Shown: in pieces, positions 1 to 6,942 of the stretch
How the letters are laid out: the number at the start of each line of letters is the position of its first letter
Numbering within the stretch: position 1 is the stretch's first letter
From: Chloroflexota bacterium
GTDB lineage: Bacteria; Chloroflexota; Ktedonobacteria; Ktedonobacterales; Ktedonobacteraceae
Direction of reading: 5' to 3'
NCBI GenBank assembly: GCA_027316975.1
Contig: DAHVFL010000008.1
Span: 1 to 26,443 of the forward strand
Length of the DNA stretch: 26,443 bases
Notes under the pieces: model-generated
What the model saw: only the letters and a program-made list of their open reading frames with translations
Told to the model about the DNA's origin: nothing
Database searches by the model: none
Translations under genes and position numbers: made by a program

Positions 1-102
1 CAGGATGGGGTTGAGGGGACCGATGTCGGATTCACCTGGATTGTTACGACAGGATGCGTCATACTTGTTAGTGTCCTCCTTGTCTGGAAAGAGATACAAT
101 GA
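1..102 (+). CDS. C-terminal end of an unidentified membrane protein (partial)
   Basis: The frame is open from the left edge to a TGA at 100-102 and encodes 33 residues. They include a strongly hydrophobic stretch (FTWIVTTGCVILVSVLLVW) followed by the short polar tail KEIQ, which is how a last transmembrane helix usually looks. The rest of the gene lies outside the window, so the family cannot be named. Its stop overlaps a possible ATG at 99-101 (ATGA arrangement), which would suit translational coupling to the next small reading frame. It could also be a chance open frame. Confidence 0.4.
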   Translation, partial: QDGVEGTDVGFTWIVTTGCVILVSVLLVWKEIQ

Positions 103-320
103 TCTATCCCTGGATAAGGAGACACATGTCTTTCGTTTTAGCCAGTTTCCCTCTCTTATTGCTCAGCTATGCAATCTCGTTGCGCATCACGTGGGCATCT
201 GGAGACGAAATAAGTAGAACGGAAGTTTCAGAGACAAACACAGGGAGTACCAAAAGCATGACTGGGAATAACATGAGGCAGCAGCCGATACAGGAAAGCG
301 TCTCTCTCCTTCAGGCTTGA
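99..320 (+). CDS. Small hydrophobic N-terminus ORF, doubtful
   Basis: This is a 73-residue frame whose ATG overlaps the stop of the preceding partial gene. A purine-rich GGAAAGAG lies a few bases upstream. Residues 10-28 (around VLASFPLLLLSYAISL) could be a signal peptide or a single membrane helix; the remainder is polar and rich in S, T and N. No family is recognised. Its last part (from ATG 273) may belong to a separate frameshifted gene, so the full frame may not be one real protein. Confidence 0.2.
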   Translation: MIYPWIRRHMSFVLASFPLLLLSYAISLRITWASGDEISRTEVSETNTGSTKSMTGNNMRQQPIQESVSLLQA

Positions 321-498
321 TTTAGGATGGCATACCCTGTTTCTCATGAGTGATGGAAGCATTGATCTACTTGCCAATGATGAGCAGACGCCCTACTTAG
401 CAGAGAATGCACTCCATCTAGACAGCGATGAAACGTACCGGCTCCTCATCTCGTTGCACGAACAGTTCAAGCAGCAGAACGTGCGTCGAGACGACTAG
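273..498 (+). pseudogene. Small hypothetical gene, apparently frameshifted
   Basis: From ATG 273 a frame reads MRQQPIQESVSLLQA and then stops. One base later a second frame continues as DLGWHTLFLMSDGSIDLLA and onward through YRLLISLHEQFKQQ to a TAG at 496-498. Joined, they give a plausible acidic protein of about 75 residues with no membrane segment. The protein-like composition of both halves and the single extra T near 318 suggest a +1 frameshift. If the second part starts on its own, the ORF is ATG 346 to 498 (50 aa). The stop lies 20 bases before the TnpB start, so the 3' end may have been altered by element insertion. Function unknown. Confidence 0.35.
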
Positions 499-517
499 AG
501 GACGAGAGAGGAACAGC

Positions 518-1867
518 GTGCAACAGATCATCACCGCTAAACTCAAGCTTGTCACCACGCCAGAGCAGTTTGTGGCCTTGCGTCAGACCCAACTGGCCTA
601 TCGGGATGCCCTCAATGCGGTGAGTCACTACGCTTTTGAGCAGGGCAAAACCAGCAATGTCACCCGGCTGCACAAAGGGATGTATGCCCAGTTGCGTACC
701 CGGTATCACCTGCCCTCCCAACTGGCCTGTAGTGTCGAGCGTCAGGTGGCTGCTACCTACAAAGGACTCTGGACCAGGCTCTTGAAGAATATCAAGCATC
801 GCCGTGCGAAAATTACGAAAAAACGCTTCAAGGGTCTGGACCAGCCTCCGCACTACAGTTCACCAACCGTGCAATACACATTTGAGCGAGACTACACCTT
901 TCAGCGAAACCAGCGGGTCAGTGTCGGGACGCTCAATGGACGCATCAGTCTCCCCTACCAGGGCTATCACAAGCATACCGTTCTTATTCAACATCATGCT
1001 CGTATCGGGGATGCGAAACTCTGGTATGATAAACCGAAGAAAACGTTCTATTTACTCGTTTCCCTCGCAGTCGAGGTGGCTGAACCAACGCCAGCACACC
1101 TCCAGGAGGTCGTCGGTGTGGATGTGGGCATTCGCTATCTAGCTGTAACCTCTACTTCCACAGGCAAGGCCACCTTTCACCCTGGAAAACGGGTCCGACA
1201 GCGAGCCAACCATTACGCACGATTACGCAAACGCTTGCAGCAAAAAGGCACTCGTGGCGCGAAACGCTGTTTGCAGCGCATCGCGCAGCGAGAGAGACGG
1301 TTGAAAATGCAAGCCAATCACAGCATCGCCAACCAGATCATCAAGCAGCACCCACACGCCATGTTTGGACTCGAACACTTGACTGACATTCGAGAGCGCG
1401 CCAAGCGGCGAAAGCGCAAGCGCAAGAAGAATGGCAACGGCTACGAGCGGATCTCTGCCAAAGCACGGAAAGCCAATCGGGTCTACTCGCAGTGGTCCTT
1501 TGCCGAACTGCAAGCCCTCATCACCTACAAAGCGATGCTTGCTGGATCGCTTGCGATCAAGGTGGATGCGGATTACACCTCGAAAACCTGTCCAATGTGT
1601 GGGTATACTGCTGGTGAGAACCGCCCTCACAAGGGGTTGCTCTTTGCGTGCCAGCAGTGTCATTACAAGCTGCATGCTGATCTGGTTGGGGCAAGGAATC
1701 TTACTCTGAGAACGCTTCTGGTCCGGCATGACTGGACCAGGACGGGGTGCTTGTCAATCACCCCTGATACATCGGACAAAGAAGCCAAAGCGGCACGCCT
1801 CTCCAGGTATGCCGAGTTACGGTGGAGTCCAGATGCAAGCCTCCGGCTAGAAGCTGATGGTTATTGA
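518..1867 (+). CDS. tnpB: TnpB RNA-guided nuclease (IS200/IS605, IS1341-type), apparently intact
   Basis: Start is GTG 518, because AGAGAGGAA lies just upstream; an in-frame ATG at 428 has poor context and would add 30 low-complexity residues. The product has 449 aa, normal for TnpB. The RuvC site is complete in the canonical layout: D202 in VGVDVGIRY, E286 in FGLEHLTDI, and D388 in HADLVGARN. A zinc finger is formed by C358/C361 (CPMC) and C378/C381 (CQQC) after the YTSKTC motif. A basic stretch (RAKRRKRKRKKNG) follows RuvC-II. TnpB proteins cut DNA under guidance of an RNA made from the element's own 3' end. No tnpA transposase is visible, so this is a solo, IS1341-like element that would need a transposase in trans. 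Confidence 0.9.
   Translation: MQQIITAKLKLVTTPEQFVALRQTQLAYRDALNAVSHYAFEQGKTSNVTRLHKGMYAQLRTRYHLPSQLACSVERQVAATYKGLWTRLLKNIKHRRAKITKKRFKGLDQPPHYSSPTVQYTFERDYTFQRNQRVSVGTLNGRISLPYQGYHKHTVLIQHHARIGDAKLWYDKPKKTFYLLVSLAVEVAEPTPAHLQEVVGVDVGIRYLAVTSTSTGKATFHPGKRVRQRANHYARLRKRLQQKGTRGAKRCLQRIAQRERRLKMQANHSIANQIIKQHPHAMFGLEHLTDIRERAKRRKRKRKKNGNGYERISAKARKANRVYSQWSFAELQALITYKAMLAGSLAIKVDADYTSKTCPMCGYTAGENRPHKGLLFACQQCHYKLHADLVGARNLTLRTLLVRHDWTRTGCLSITPDTSDKEAKAARLSRYAELRWSPDASLRLEADGY
1716..1865 (+). ncRNA. Candidate omega RNA (reRNA) scaffold overlapping the tnpB 3' end
   Basis: After RuvC-III the last part of tnpB holds consecutive inverted repeats: CTGGTCC (1718-1724) with GGACCAG (1734-1740), extendable by two more pairs, and GGGGTG (1744-1749) with CACCCC (1759-1764). 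Guide RNAs of TnpB are known to arise from the 3' end of tnpB and the element's right end, with the guide taken from flanking DNA. The encoded tail beyond residue 400 has no conserved TnpB function, which fits RNA-driven constraint. The right boundary near 1865 and the downstream guide are inferred; the true ends cannot be read from sequence alone. Confidence 0.4.
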
Positions 1868-1939
1868 CGCGTACATCATAACATATGTAGTACAGAGCAT
1901 AGAAGAATAGAAAGCGCAGAAGAAGGTTCCACTTCCTAT

Positions 1940-2398
1940 TGGGGACTAAAGGTTTTCCTTGGTGTAAAAAAGCGGCGCAAGCAACGCGACTGTCTGCATA
2001 AAGCCTCTCATCTGATCGCACACCGACTGGCTGAAAGGGCTGTGGTGATTGGCGATCTTTCTCAACGGCAGATGGTCATCAAGAAACGGGAGGATGAGAC
2101 GCCCAAAGAACGACGGAAGCGGCAGATTCGCAACCGCTTGGCGTACAATGATTAGGGCCTCTACAACTTCGTGTAGATGCTTACGTATAAGTGTTTATAC
2201 GTTGGGAAAGAGTTATATATCATTAGTGAACGCGATACGACCAAGACATGCCATGTCTGCAAGCATAAAAAGGACACGCCTCTGTGGGTGCGCACGTATC
2301 GCTGTGAGAACTGTGGCTTAGTGATGGACTGTGATGACAACAGTGCGGTCAACATCTATGAGCGGTTCCTTGCGGGGCCTCCGCCACACACTCTCTAA
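1940..2398 (+). pseudogene. Broken second TnpB (different subfamily), C-terminal remnant
   Basis: One frame encodes a TnpB C-terminal region interrupted by TAG codons at 2153-2155 and 2174-2176. The first part has the basic helix KKRRKQRDCLHKASHLIAHR and the RuvC-II strand VVIGDLSQRQMV. The second part has ISERDTTKTC, a zinc finger CHVC...CENC, and RuvC-III MDCDDNSAVNI. Everything before RuvC-II, including the RuvC-I aspartate, is missing, so it cannot make an active nuclease. The canonical RuvC-II glutamate position is glycine, while a glutamate stands two residues before the TTK motif position. A reader might call the 3' piece (from ATG 2177) a small zinc-ribbon protein, but its context shows it is a remnant. 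Confidence 0.8.
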
Positions 2399-2409
2399 CG
2401 AGTGCGGTG

Positions 2410-2430
2410 TGCTGCATGAGGAATGCAGCA
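2410..2430 (+). ncRNA. Hairpin at the 3' end of the broken TnpB, possible omega RNA remnant
   Basis: TGCTGCAT (2410-2417) pairs perfectly with ATGCAGCA (2423-2430) around the loop GAGGA. It lies 12 bases past the remnant's stop, where the right end and guide-RNA scaffold of such elements are found. A second, less perfect pairing (CACTC and GAGTG, around 2387-2404) lies just before it. Whether any RNA is still made is unknown. Confidence 0.35.
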
Positions 2431-2501
2431 ATCAACACGTTTGGATATGTTTTGAAGGGCAGTAGAGTATAGAGCGCAGAAGAACATGGAGTTATCTAGT
2501 A

Positions 2502-3665
2502 ATGAGTAATCAGGAAATGCAATTTGCCGACCCCGATTGGGAGCCAACACAACCCGGTCAAAAACCGGCTGGCACGCAACAATCTCCCGTCTATACTCCG
2601 CAACCGGTCAACGATGATAGGCGCGAACGTTTCCAGCAGCCAACGGTAGAGACTCCGCCCGAACAAGAGGAGGTCTATGCCGGGTATAGCGGCTATGCTG
2701 GCGCTATTCCAGAACAGCCGCGTCAAGCTCCCTACCAGTACCAGCGCGTGCCACCACCTCGCAGACGCAGGCGCAGAGCCTGGCTCTGGATAATCGTAGC
2801 CATCCTGTTCTTCAGTTTGATGAGCGGTGGAGCAAGTGGGCTAGGAAGCATAGGCCAGAGAAGCGTAACGCAGGAGAATTCGTTTAACAACCTGCCTGCC
2901 GGTACTCCCACGATTGTAATAAATGAAGCGGCTGGTAATATTCATGTGCAACGAGGCGGGAGCCTGAATATCGAGGAAGTGAAGCATAGCAGCTTTTTTG
3001 ATGACCCGAACAGTATTAGCGTGAAGTTCGAGCCGACAGGGAATATCATCAATGTAAAAGTTGATACAGGCACCAGCCTCTTTTCTTCGAGAAGCGTTGA
3101 TTTCAACATCACTGTTCCGCAGGACGCCAACCTTCAACTTGCGACAACTTCTGGCGACATCAGCGTCAATGATACAAGCGGGGCCATGACGTTATCAACC
3201 GTTTCTGGCAACATTTCGACGATACGTGATACCTTTACCGGAAATGCCTCCTTGAGCGCCACTTCGGGTGATATACGCTCGACTGAAGATACCTTCAGCG
3301 GCGACGCTAGTTTTACCACCGTCTCCGGTGATGTTGCAATGAACCAGGACATATTGAATGGCCCGGCGAAGGCAAATACTACCTCCGGGAATATCGACTT
3401 CAACGGCACTATTGCATCGTCAGGAACGTACCAGTTTAATACCGTCAGCGGGGATGTTCACGTTGGTTTGCCTGTCGGCACGAATTTTACTGTGCAGGCT
3501 GATACCTCTTCTGGTTCAATTAATGCCAATGACTTTCCATCGATTACTGTGCTGGATACCAATCAGGGGTCGGGTAACCATGCTAGTGGAACTGTCGGCA
3601 CATCTCCCGGCCCGTCGCTGAATATAGGCACGAACAGCGGTGATATAACCATTCACCAGAATTAG
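2502..3665 (+). CDS. Membrane-anchored DUF4097-type beta-repeat protein
   Basis: The product is 387 aa. Residues 1-85 are disordered and rich in P, Q and E; a basic patch (PPRRRRRR) then leads into one membrane helix at about 93-110. The rest, about 125-387, is a series of short beta-strand repeats with recurring TSGD/VSGD/TSGN motifs spaced roughly 20 residues apart, the pattern of the DUF4097 (putative adhesin-like) family. The basic cytoplasmic flank suggests the repeat region is outside the membrane. Start ATG 2502 has GGAG ten bases upstream. A 36-bp palindrome follows the stop by 24 bases. The molecular role of the family is not settled; related proteins are often near envelope stress regulators. 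Confidence 0.75.
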   Translation: MSNQEMQFADPDWEPTQPGQKPAGTQQSPVYTPQPVNDDRRERFQQPTVETPPEQEEVYAGYSGYAGAIPEQPRQAPYQYQRVPPPRRRRRRAWLWIIVAILFFSLMSGGASGLGSIGQRSVTQENSFNNLPAGTPTIVINEAAGNIHVQRGGSLNIEEVKHSSFFDDPNSISVKFEPTGNIINVKVDTGTSLFSSRSVDFNITVPQDANLQLATTSGDISVNDTSGAMTLSTVSGNISTIRDTFTGNASLSATSGDIRSTEDTFSGDASFTTVSGDVAMNQDILNGPAKANTTSGNIDFNGTIASSGTYQFNTVSGDVHVGLPVGTNFTVQADTSSGSINANDFPSITVLDTNQGSGNHASGTVGTSPGPSLNIGTNSGDITIHQN

Positions 3666-3689
3666 TAGAGCAACGTCTCAACGAATGCG

Positions 3690-3780
3690 CGAGCCAGGGC
3701 GACCGCGAGGGTCGCCCGTACAATATACAACAGAAGCACCGTAGTATTGTACGGGCGACCCTCGCGGTCGCCCTGGCTCG
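3690..3780. repeat. Perfect 36-bp inverted repeat with nested palindromes
   Basis: The arms 3690-3725 and 3745-3780 are exact reverse complements around a 19-base loop. Each arm itself contains GGGCGACC and GGTCGCCC separated by five bases (GCGAG), so the element can fold as one long hairpin or as a pair of smaller ones. It lies between the DUF4097 gene and the histidine kinase gene and encodes nothing. Its form suggests a REP- or MITE-like dispersed repeat; it may also end transcription. Confidence 0.85.
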
Positions 3781-3877
3781 TGTCAGTTTACCCCCCGCTT
3801 GTTGGTGTCTTCTTTATACTAAACATGAGATGTTATCTTGTGCGCGGCGTTTTGGAAGGGTTGAGGAGGAAAACAGC

Positions 3878-5230
3878 GTGCTTGCGCGAACCTACTTTCA
3901 TGCTGTGGCTCACCATGTTCGTGACCTGATTGGGTGTAGAGCAGTTCTACTTGCGCTCTATGCTCCAGAAGCTGAATTGAGCCATCCCCTGCTACAATGG
4001 TTGCCTGACGCTGCTACTGCGCGGCTGTATGGCGCATTGGAACTGCTCGCCTTGTTCCAGGATGAACAGATGCGCGCCTTGCGTGATATAGCGTGTCAAC
4101 GAGGACAGATGCGCTTCATCAACGAACGCCGCATGGTCGCGAATGGATTACTGGCAGAGAATGTGGCAATTGCCCCCCTTGCATATCCTGCCGGCATAGC
4201 AGGGTATCTGGCGCTGGTTGATGCTTTCGCAGGGAGCTTTACACCCGGAAATGTTCGCTTGCTGGACGATTATCTACCAGCGATGCTGCCAGAATTCGAA
4301 AGCAATATGCGGGCGCTGTGCGGGAAGGAGGAAAATTCAACTTCCGGCGGACAGGCGCTAGAGCAGCGAGTATGCCCACAAACGGACGAAAAAGACACAG
4401 GCGCCGTGGTTGATAGCATAAAGAATGACCTTATCTCGATGGTCAGCCATGAACTGCGTGCTCCCCTGACAGCTATTAAAGGCTATGCGGGCCTTTTGCA
4501 GGCGTACAGCCTGGAAGACCGCCAACATGAGCGCGAACGCGGAACCACCATTACCCCGGCTCGCCAGCAGCGTTACCTGGATATTATCATGGACCAGGCC
4601 GGGCATCTTGAGCTATTGATGGGCGATTTGTTGGATGTCTCTCGCATCCAGTCTGGCAAGCTGGCCTTGCGTTACACAGAAGTTGATATCGCCTCGCTTT
4701 GCCAGCAGGTCATGCGCCTGGCCCGGCAGCGCATCGACCAGCCAGATCGAGATCGATACATTCTGCGTTGTGATGTATCTCCGAACCTTGCGCCACTTCA
4801 AACCGATGCCACCAGGCTGCAACAAATCCTGCATAACTTGTTGGATAACGCCATCAAGTATTCCCCCGATGGCGGTTTGATTGAACTACAGGCAAGTATT
4901 GAGCATCAACAGCATAACGACTATCCGTTTCGCCCCAAAAATGCAACCAGGGCTATAGCGAAAATTACTATTCGTGACCAGGGAGTAGGTATCAACGCGC
5001 AACAGCACGCGCGTCTATTTCAACCGTTTAGCCGGCTAGATCACCCCATTACCAGCCAGGTGCAGGGCGCAGGATTAGGGTTATATATCACACACCGGCT
5101 AGTTGAGGCCATGCAGGGGACAATCGAACTGACCAGCCAGGAAAATGAAGGAACGTGCATCACCCTGTGCTTCCCCTTGCGCCAGGCTGGAGAGACAACT
5201 CAACCTCTTCTGGCTGCCAGGCAAACCTGA
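3878..5230 (+). CDS. Cytoplasmic sensor histidine kinase
   Basis: GTG 3878 is chosen as start because AGGAGG (3864-3869) lies eight bases upstream; the longer frame from 3830 adds 16 unlikely residues. The product has 450 aa. Residues 1 to about 160 resemble a GAF-like sensory domain. A HisKA domain follows with the phosphoacceptor H191 in VSHELRAPLTAIKGY. The HATPase domain shows the N box (HNLLDNAIKYSPDGG, N320/N324), G1 box DQGVGI at 367-372 and G2 box GAGLGLYI from 397. No membrane segment is visible, so it should act in the cytoplasm on an internal signal or with a partner. No response regulator gene is adjacent, so it is an orphan kinase here and its target cannot be told. Confidence 0.9.
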   Translation: MLARTYFHAVAHHVRDLIGCRAVLLALYAPEAELSHPLLQWLPDAATARLYGALELLALFQDEQMRALRDIACQRGQMRFINERRMVANGLLAENVAIAPLAYPAGIAGYLALVDAFAGSFTPGNVRLLDDYLPAMLPEFESNMRALCGKEENSTSGGQALEQRVCPQTDEKDTGAVVDSIKNDLISMVSHELRAPLTAIKGYAGLLQAYSLEDRQHERERGTTITPARQQRYLDIIMDQAGHLELLMGDLLDVSRIQSGKLALRYTEVDIASLCQQVMRLARQRIDQPDRDRYILRCDVSPNLAPLQTDATRLQQILHNLLDNAIKYSPDGGLIELQASIEHQQHNDYPFRPKNATRAIAKITIRDQGVGINAQQHARLFQPFSRLDHPITSQVQGAGLGLYITHRLVEAMQGTIELTSQENEGTCITLCFPLRQAGETTQPLLAARQT

Positions 5231-5414
5231 AACGGTCATATCAAAAAAGCAGATGAATGAAAAGAAGGTTAGCGTATATTAGAAAATGATGAGTTTTTAT
5301 TGTTGACTTGTGCTTTTTGCGTGCGTGCTGGTATGCTTACCTCATGGACAGTGTAACCATGCTGCCGCGTTCATGATTGACAAAAACGAAGTGAAAAGAC
5401 AAGGAGTACGAGAT

Positions 5415-5603
5415 ATGCAAACAAAAAAAGGGCGAGGCCGTGGCTTCGCATCAATGACAGTTGAAAAGAAACGCGAAATCGCCAGCAAGGGCGGTAGAGC
5501 AGCTCATGCCCTTGGCACTGCTCACAAATGGACAAGTGAAGAGGCCCAGGCCGCCGGTCGCAAAGGTGGTTCCATCAGTCGTCGCCGGCCAAAGGGTTCC
5601 TAG
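5415..5603 (+). CDS. KGG-motif small stress protein
   Basis: ATG 5415 is chosen because AAGGAG (5401-5406) lies eight bases upstream; the frame could extend to 5310 but with no good start signal. The 62-aa product is basic and hydrophilic, with two KGG motifs (residues 25-27 and 50-52) in the pattern FASM-x7-IASKGGRAAH...SEEAQAAGRKGG, typical of the stress-induced KGG repeat family (GsiB/con-10-like). Such proteins are thought to be intrinsically disordered and made under stress or desiccation. It is a single-gene unit ended by the hairpin at 5633-5658. Confidence 0.85.
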   Translation: MQTKKGRGRGFASMTVEKKREIASKGGRAAHALGTAHKWTSEEAQAAGRKGGSISRRRPKGS

Positions 5604-5632
5604 TATACCTGCTCGAATTGAGCATGGCAGGC

Positions 5633-5658
5633 AAAGGCTGGTGTAAAAACCAGCCTTT
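5633..5658. terminator. Bidirectional terminator between convergent genes
   Basis: AAAGGCTGG (5633-5641) pairs with CCAGCCTTT (5650-5658) around eight bases. The A-rich and T-rich outer pairs provide a U-run on either strand. It lies between the stops of the KGG gene and the M23 peptidase gene, as expected for a shared terminator. Confidence 0.75.
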
Positions 5659-5664
5659 ATTGAT

Positions 5665-6549
5665 TCACGGGAGCCGCACATAGAGCTGGGGGTCAACCCA
5701 CACATTGTGCAGAAGTACCATAAAATGCACATGCGGACCAGTCGATGCGCCGGAGCTGCCCTCGTAGCCAATAATCTGCCCTTTGGTCACATTCTGACCG
5801 GTTTTCACAATGAAACGATCCATATGCCCATAAATGGTGGCAATGTAATTGCCATGATTGATTTTAACCGACCAGCCTAGCCCCGACCAGTCCCACCCTA
5901 CCCAGATCACCTGCCCCGTATCGGCTGCCGTGATCGGCGTTCCATAGGAATCCGCCAGATCAATACCGGTATGGGGTTTCCAGCAGCCGCACCAGGGCTG
6001 GTATTCTGTACGGCCAAATGCTTGAGAGATCACAGCGCCCTGGATGGGACGCTGCATTTGCCCGGTTCCCTGGACTCCGCTCGCGGTAATATACGTCGCG
6101 CAGTTGCTCCAGATGTCGGTTCCCCGGCAAGAACCGCCGACATCTCCGCTGCTTATCACATTGGCGGTGGGCGAAATGGCCTGCTGTGAAGTGCCGATTT
6201 CGTCTGATTGCGGTTTTGAAAATAGACCCCCAATATCCTGGGCAAGGGTGGTCGTGTGCTGGCTATTGCCCAGCGGAATTACAAATAACGAGGCCAGTGT
6301 AATCACTAGCAGCCCGCCAACAAGCACCCCAGGTAGCACTATACGCCTCTTGTGAGGAGGAGCCATGCGCAGTGGATCGGCGCGCGGGCGCTTGTGCGAG
6401 GCCGGAATAATGATGGGCATTTTGACACTTGTATTTGGTGAAAGCAGTGGCGCGGTCGAAGTCGCTGCAGGCAATTTAACGGCGCTCTTTGGCGATGAAT
6501 TGCTCCCTGTCAACGGTGAAGTTACTCGTGGGTCGGGTGAAAATGACAT
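5665..6549 (-). CDS. Membrane-anchored M23 (LytM-type) peptidoglycan endopeptidase
   Basis: Start ATG 6549 has AAGGAAG four bases upstream; earlier in-frame ATGs at 6576 and 6618 lack this. The 294-aa product has a disordered, S/T/P-rich N-terminus, a basic patch (PPHKRR), one membrane helix at about 70-92, and an extracytoplasmic M23 domain at about 165-294. Zinc ligands match H193 and D197 (HTGIDLAD) and H275 (GPHVHF); H242 (YGHMD) and H273 complete the catalytic set. It should cleave peptide cross-links in peptidoglycan or act in spore or hyphal wall remodelling. All catalytic residues are present, so it is likely active rather than a degenerate regulator. Confidence 0.9.
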   Translation of the reverse strand: MSFSPDPRVTSPLTGSNSSPKSAVKLPAATSTAPLLSPNTSVKMPIIIPASHKRPRADPLRMAPPHKRRIVLPGVLVGGLLVITLASLFVIPLGNSQHTTTLAQDIGGLFSKPQSDEIGTSQQAISPTANVISSGDVGGSCRGTDIWSNCATYITASGVQGTGQMQRPIQGAVISQAFGRTEYQPWCGCWKPHTGIDLADSYGTPITAADTGQVIWVGWDWSGLGWSVKINHGNYIATIYGHMDRFIVKTGQNVTKGQIIGYEGSSGASTGPHVHFMVLLHNVWVDPQLYVRLP

Positions 6550-6785
6550 TGTACTTCCTTGCTCTACAAAATACATAGATGGGTTTATGTAGCCTACTGT
6601 ACCTGAAAAAAAAGACAACGGCTATCAAGCAAGCTAAGGGATAGGGTAAATAGGCTAATGTGTTTCGCGCATCTTAACCAGAATAAACACATGCGAAGTC
6701 CAATTTGTCGTAGAATAGCGAAAAAGTCAGGGTGCCCTCAGGGGGATGTCGCTACTAAGGTGTGATGATATGCGTTCTCACTCGT

Positions 6786-6838
6786 TGTACAGGGTACAGT
6801 AAGACTTTCATATGGGACAAAAAGTACTTTCTGTACAA
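6786..6838. promoter_or_regulatory. Cluster of GTAC-centred palindromes upstream of the MurJ gene
   Basis: TGTAC-AGG-GTACA lies at 6786-6798, the 10-bp palindrome AAAGTACTTT at 6821-6830, and CTGTACAA at 6831-6838, the reverse complement of TTGTACAG at 6785-6792. Three GTAC cores within about 50 bases in the 393-base gap between the divergent M23 and MurJ genes suggest an operator for one or both. No regulator is identified and no clear promoter boxes were matched. The rest of the gap shows nothing further. Confidence 0.3.
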
Positions 6839-6942
6839 AATATAACCCGTAATGCTGTTCACTGATACCGTGAACATCAATTTTTATATATCAAAGTAGA
6901 GGAGTCGCTGCTATTTCAAACGAAACGACACGCTCGGAACAC

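Larger units (their letters stand above)
1913..2484 (+). repeat. 12-bp direct repeats bracketing the TnpB remnant
   Basis: AGCGCAGAAGAA occurs at 1913-1924 and again at 2473-2484, on the two sides of the broken element and within similar AGTA/ATAG-rich surroundings. The copy at 2473 sits in the leader of the next gene. IS200/IS605 elements do not normally make target duplications, so this may instead reflect a local duplication or a separate insertion or deletion. Confidence 0.4.

Noticed and set aside
518..2500. A tnpA (Y1 transposase) partner or CRISPR array beside the TnpB genes
   Set aside because: No HUH motif frame is present on either strand and no regularly spaced repeats occur in this stretch.
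5310..5414. A 35-residue N-terminal extension of the KGG protein, with a cysteine-rich hydrophobic start
   Set aside because: AAGGAG lies at ideal spacing before ATG 5415, and the family begins near that methionine.
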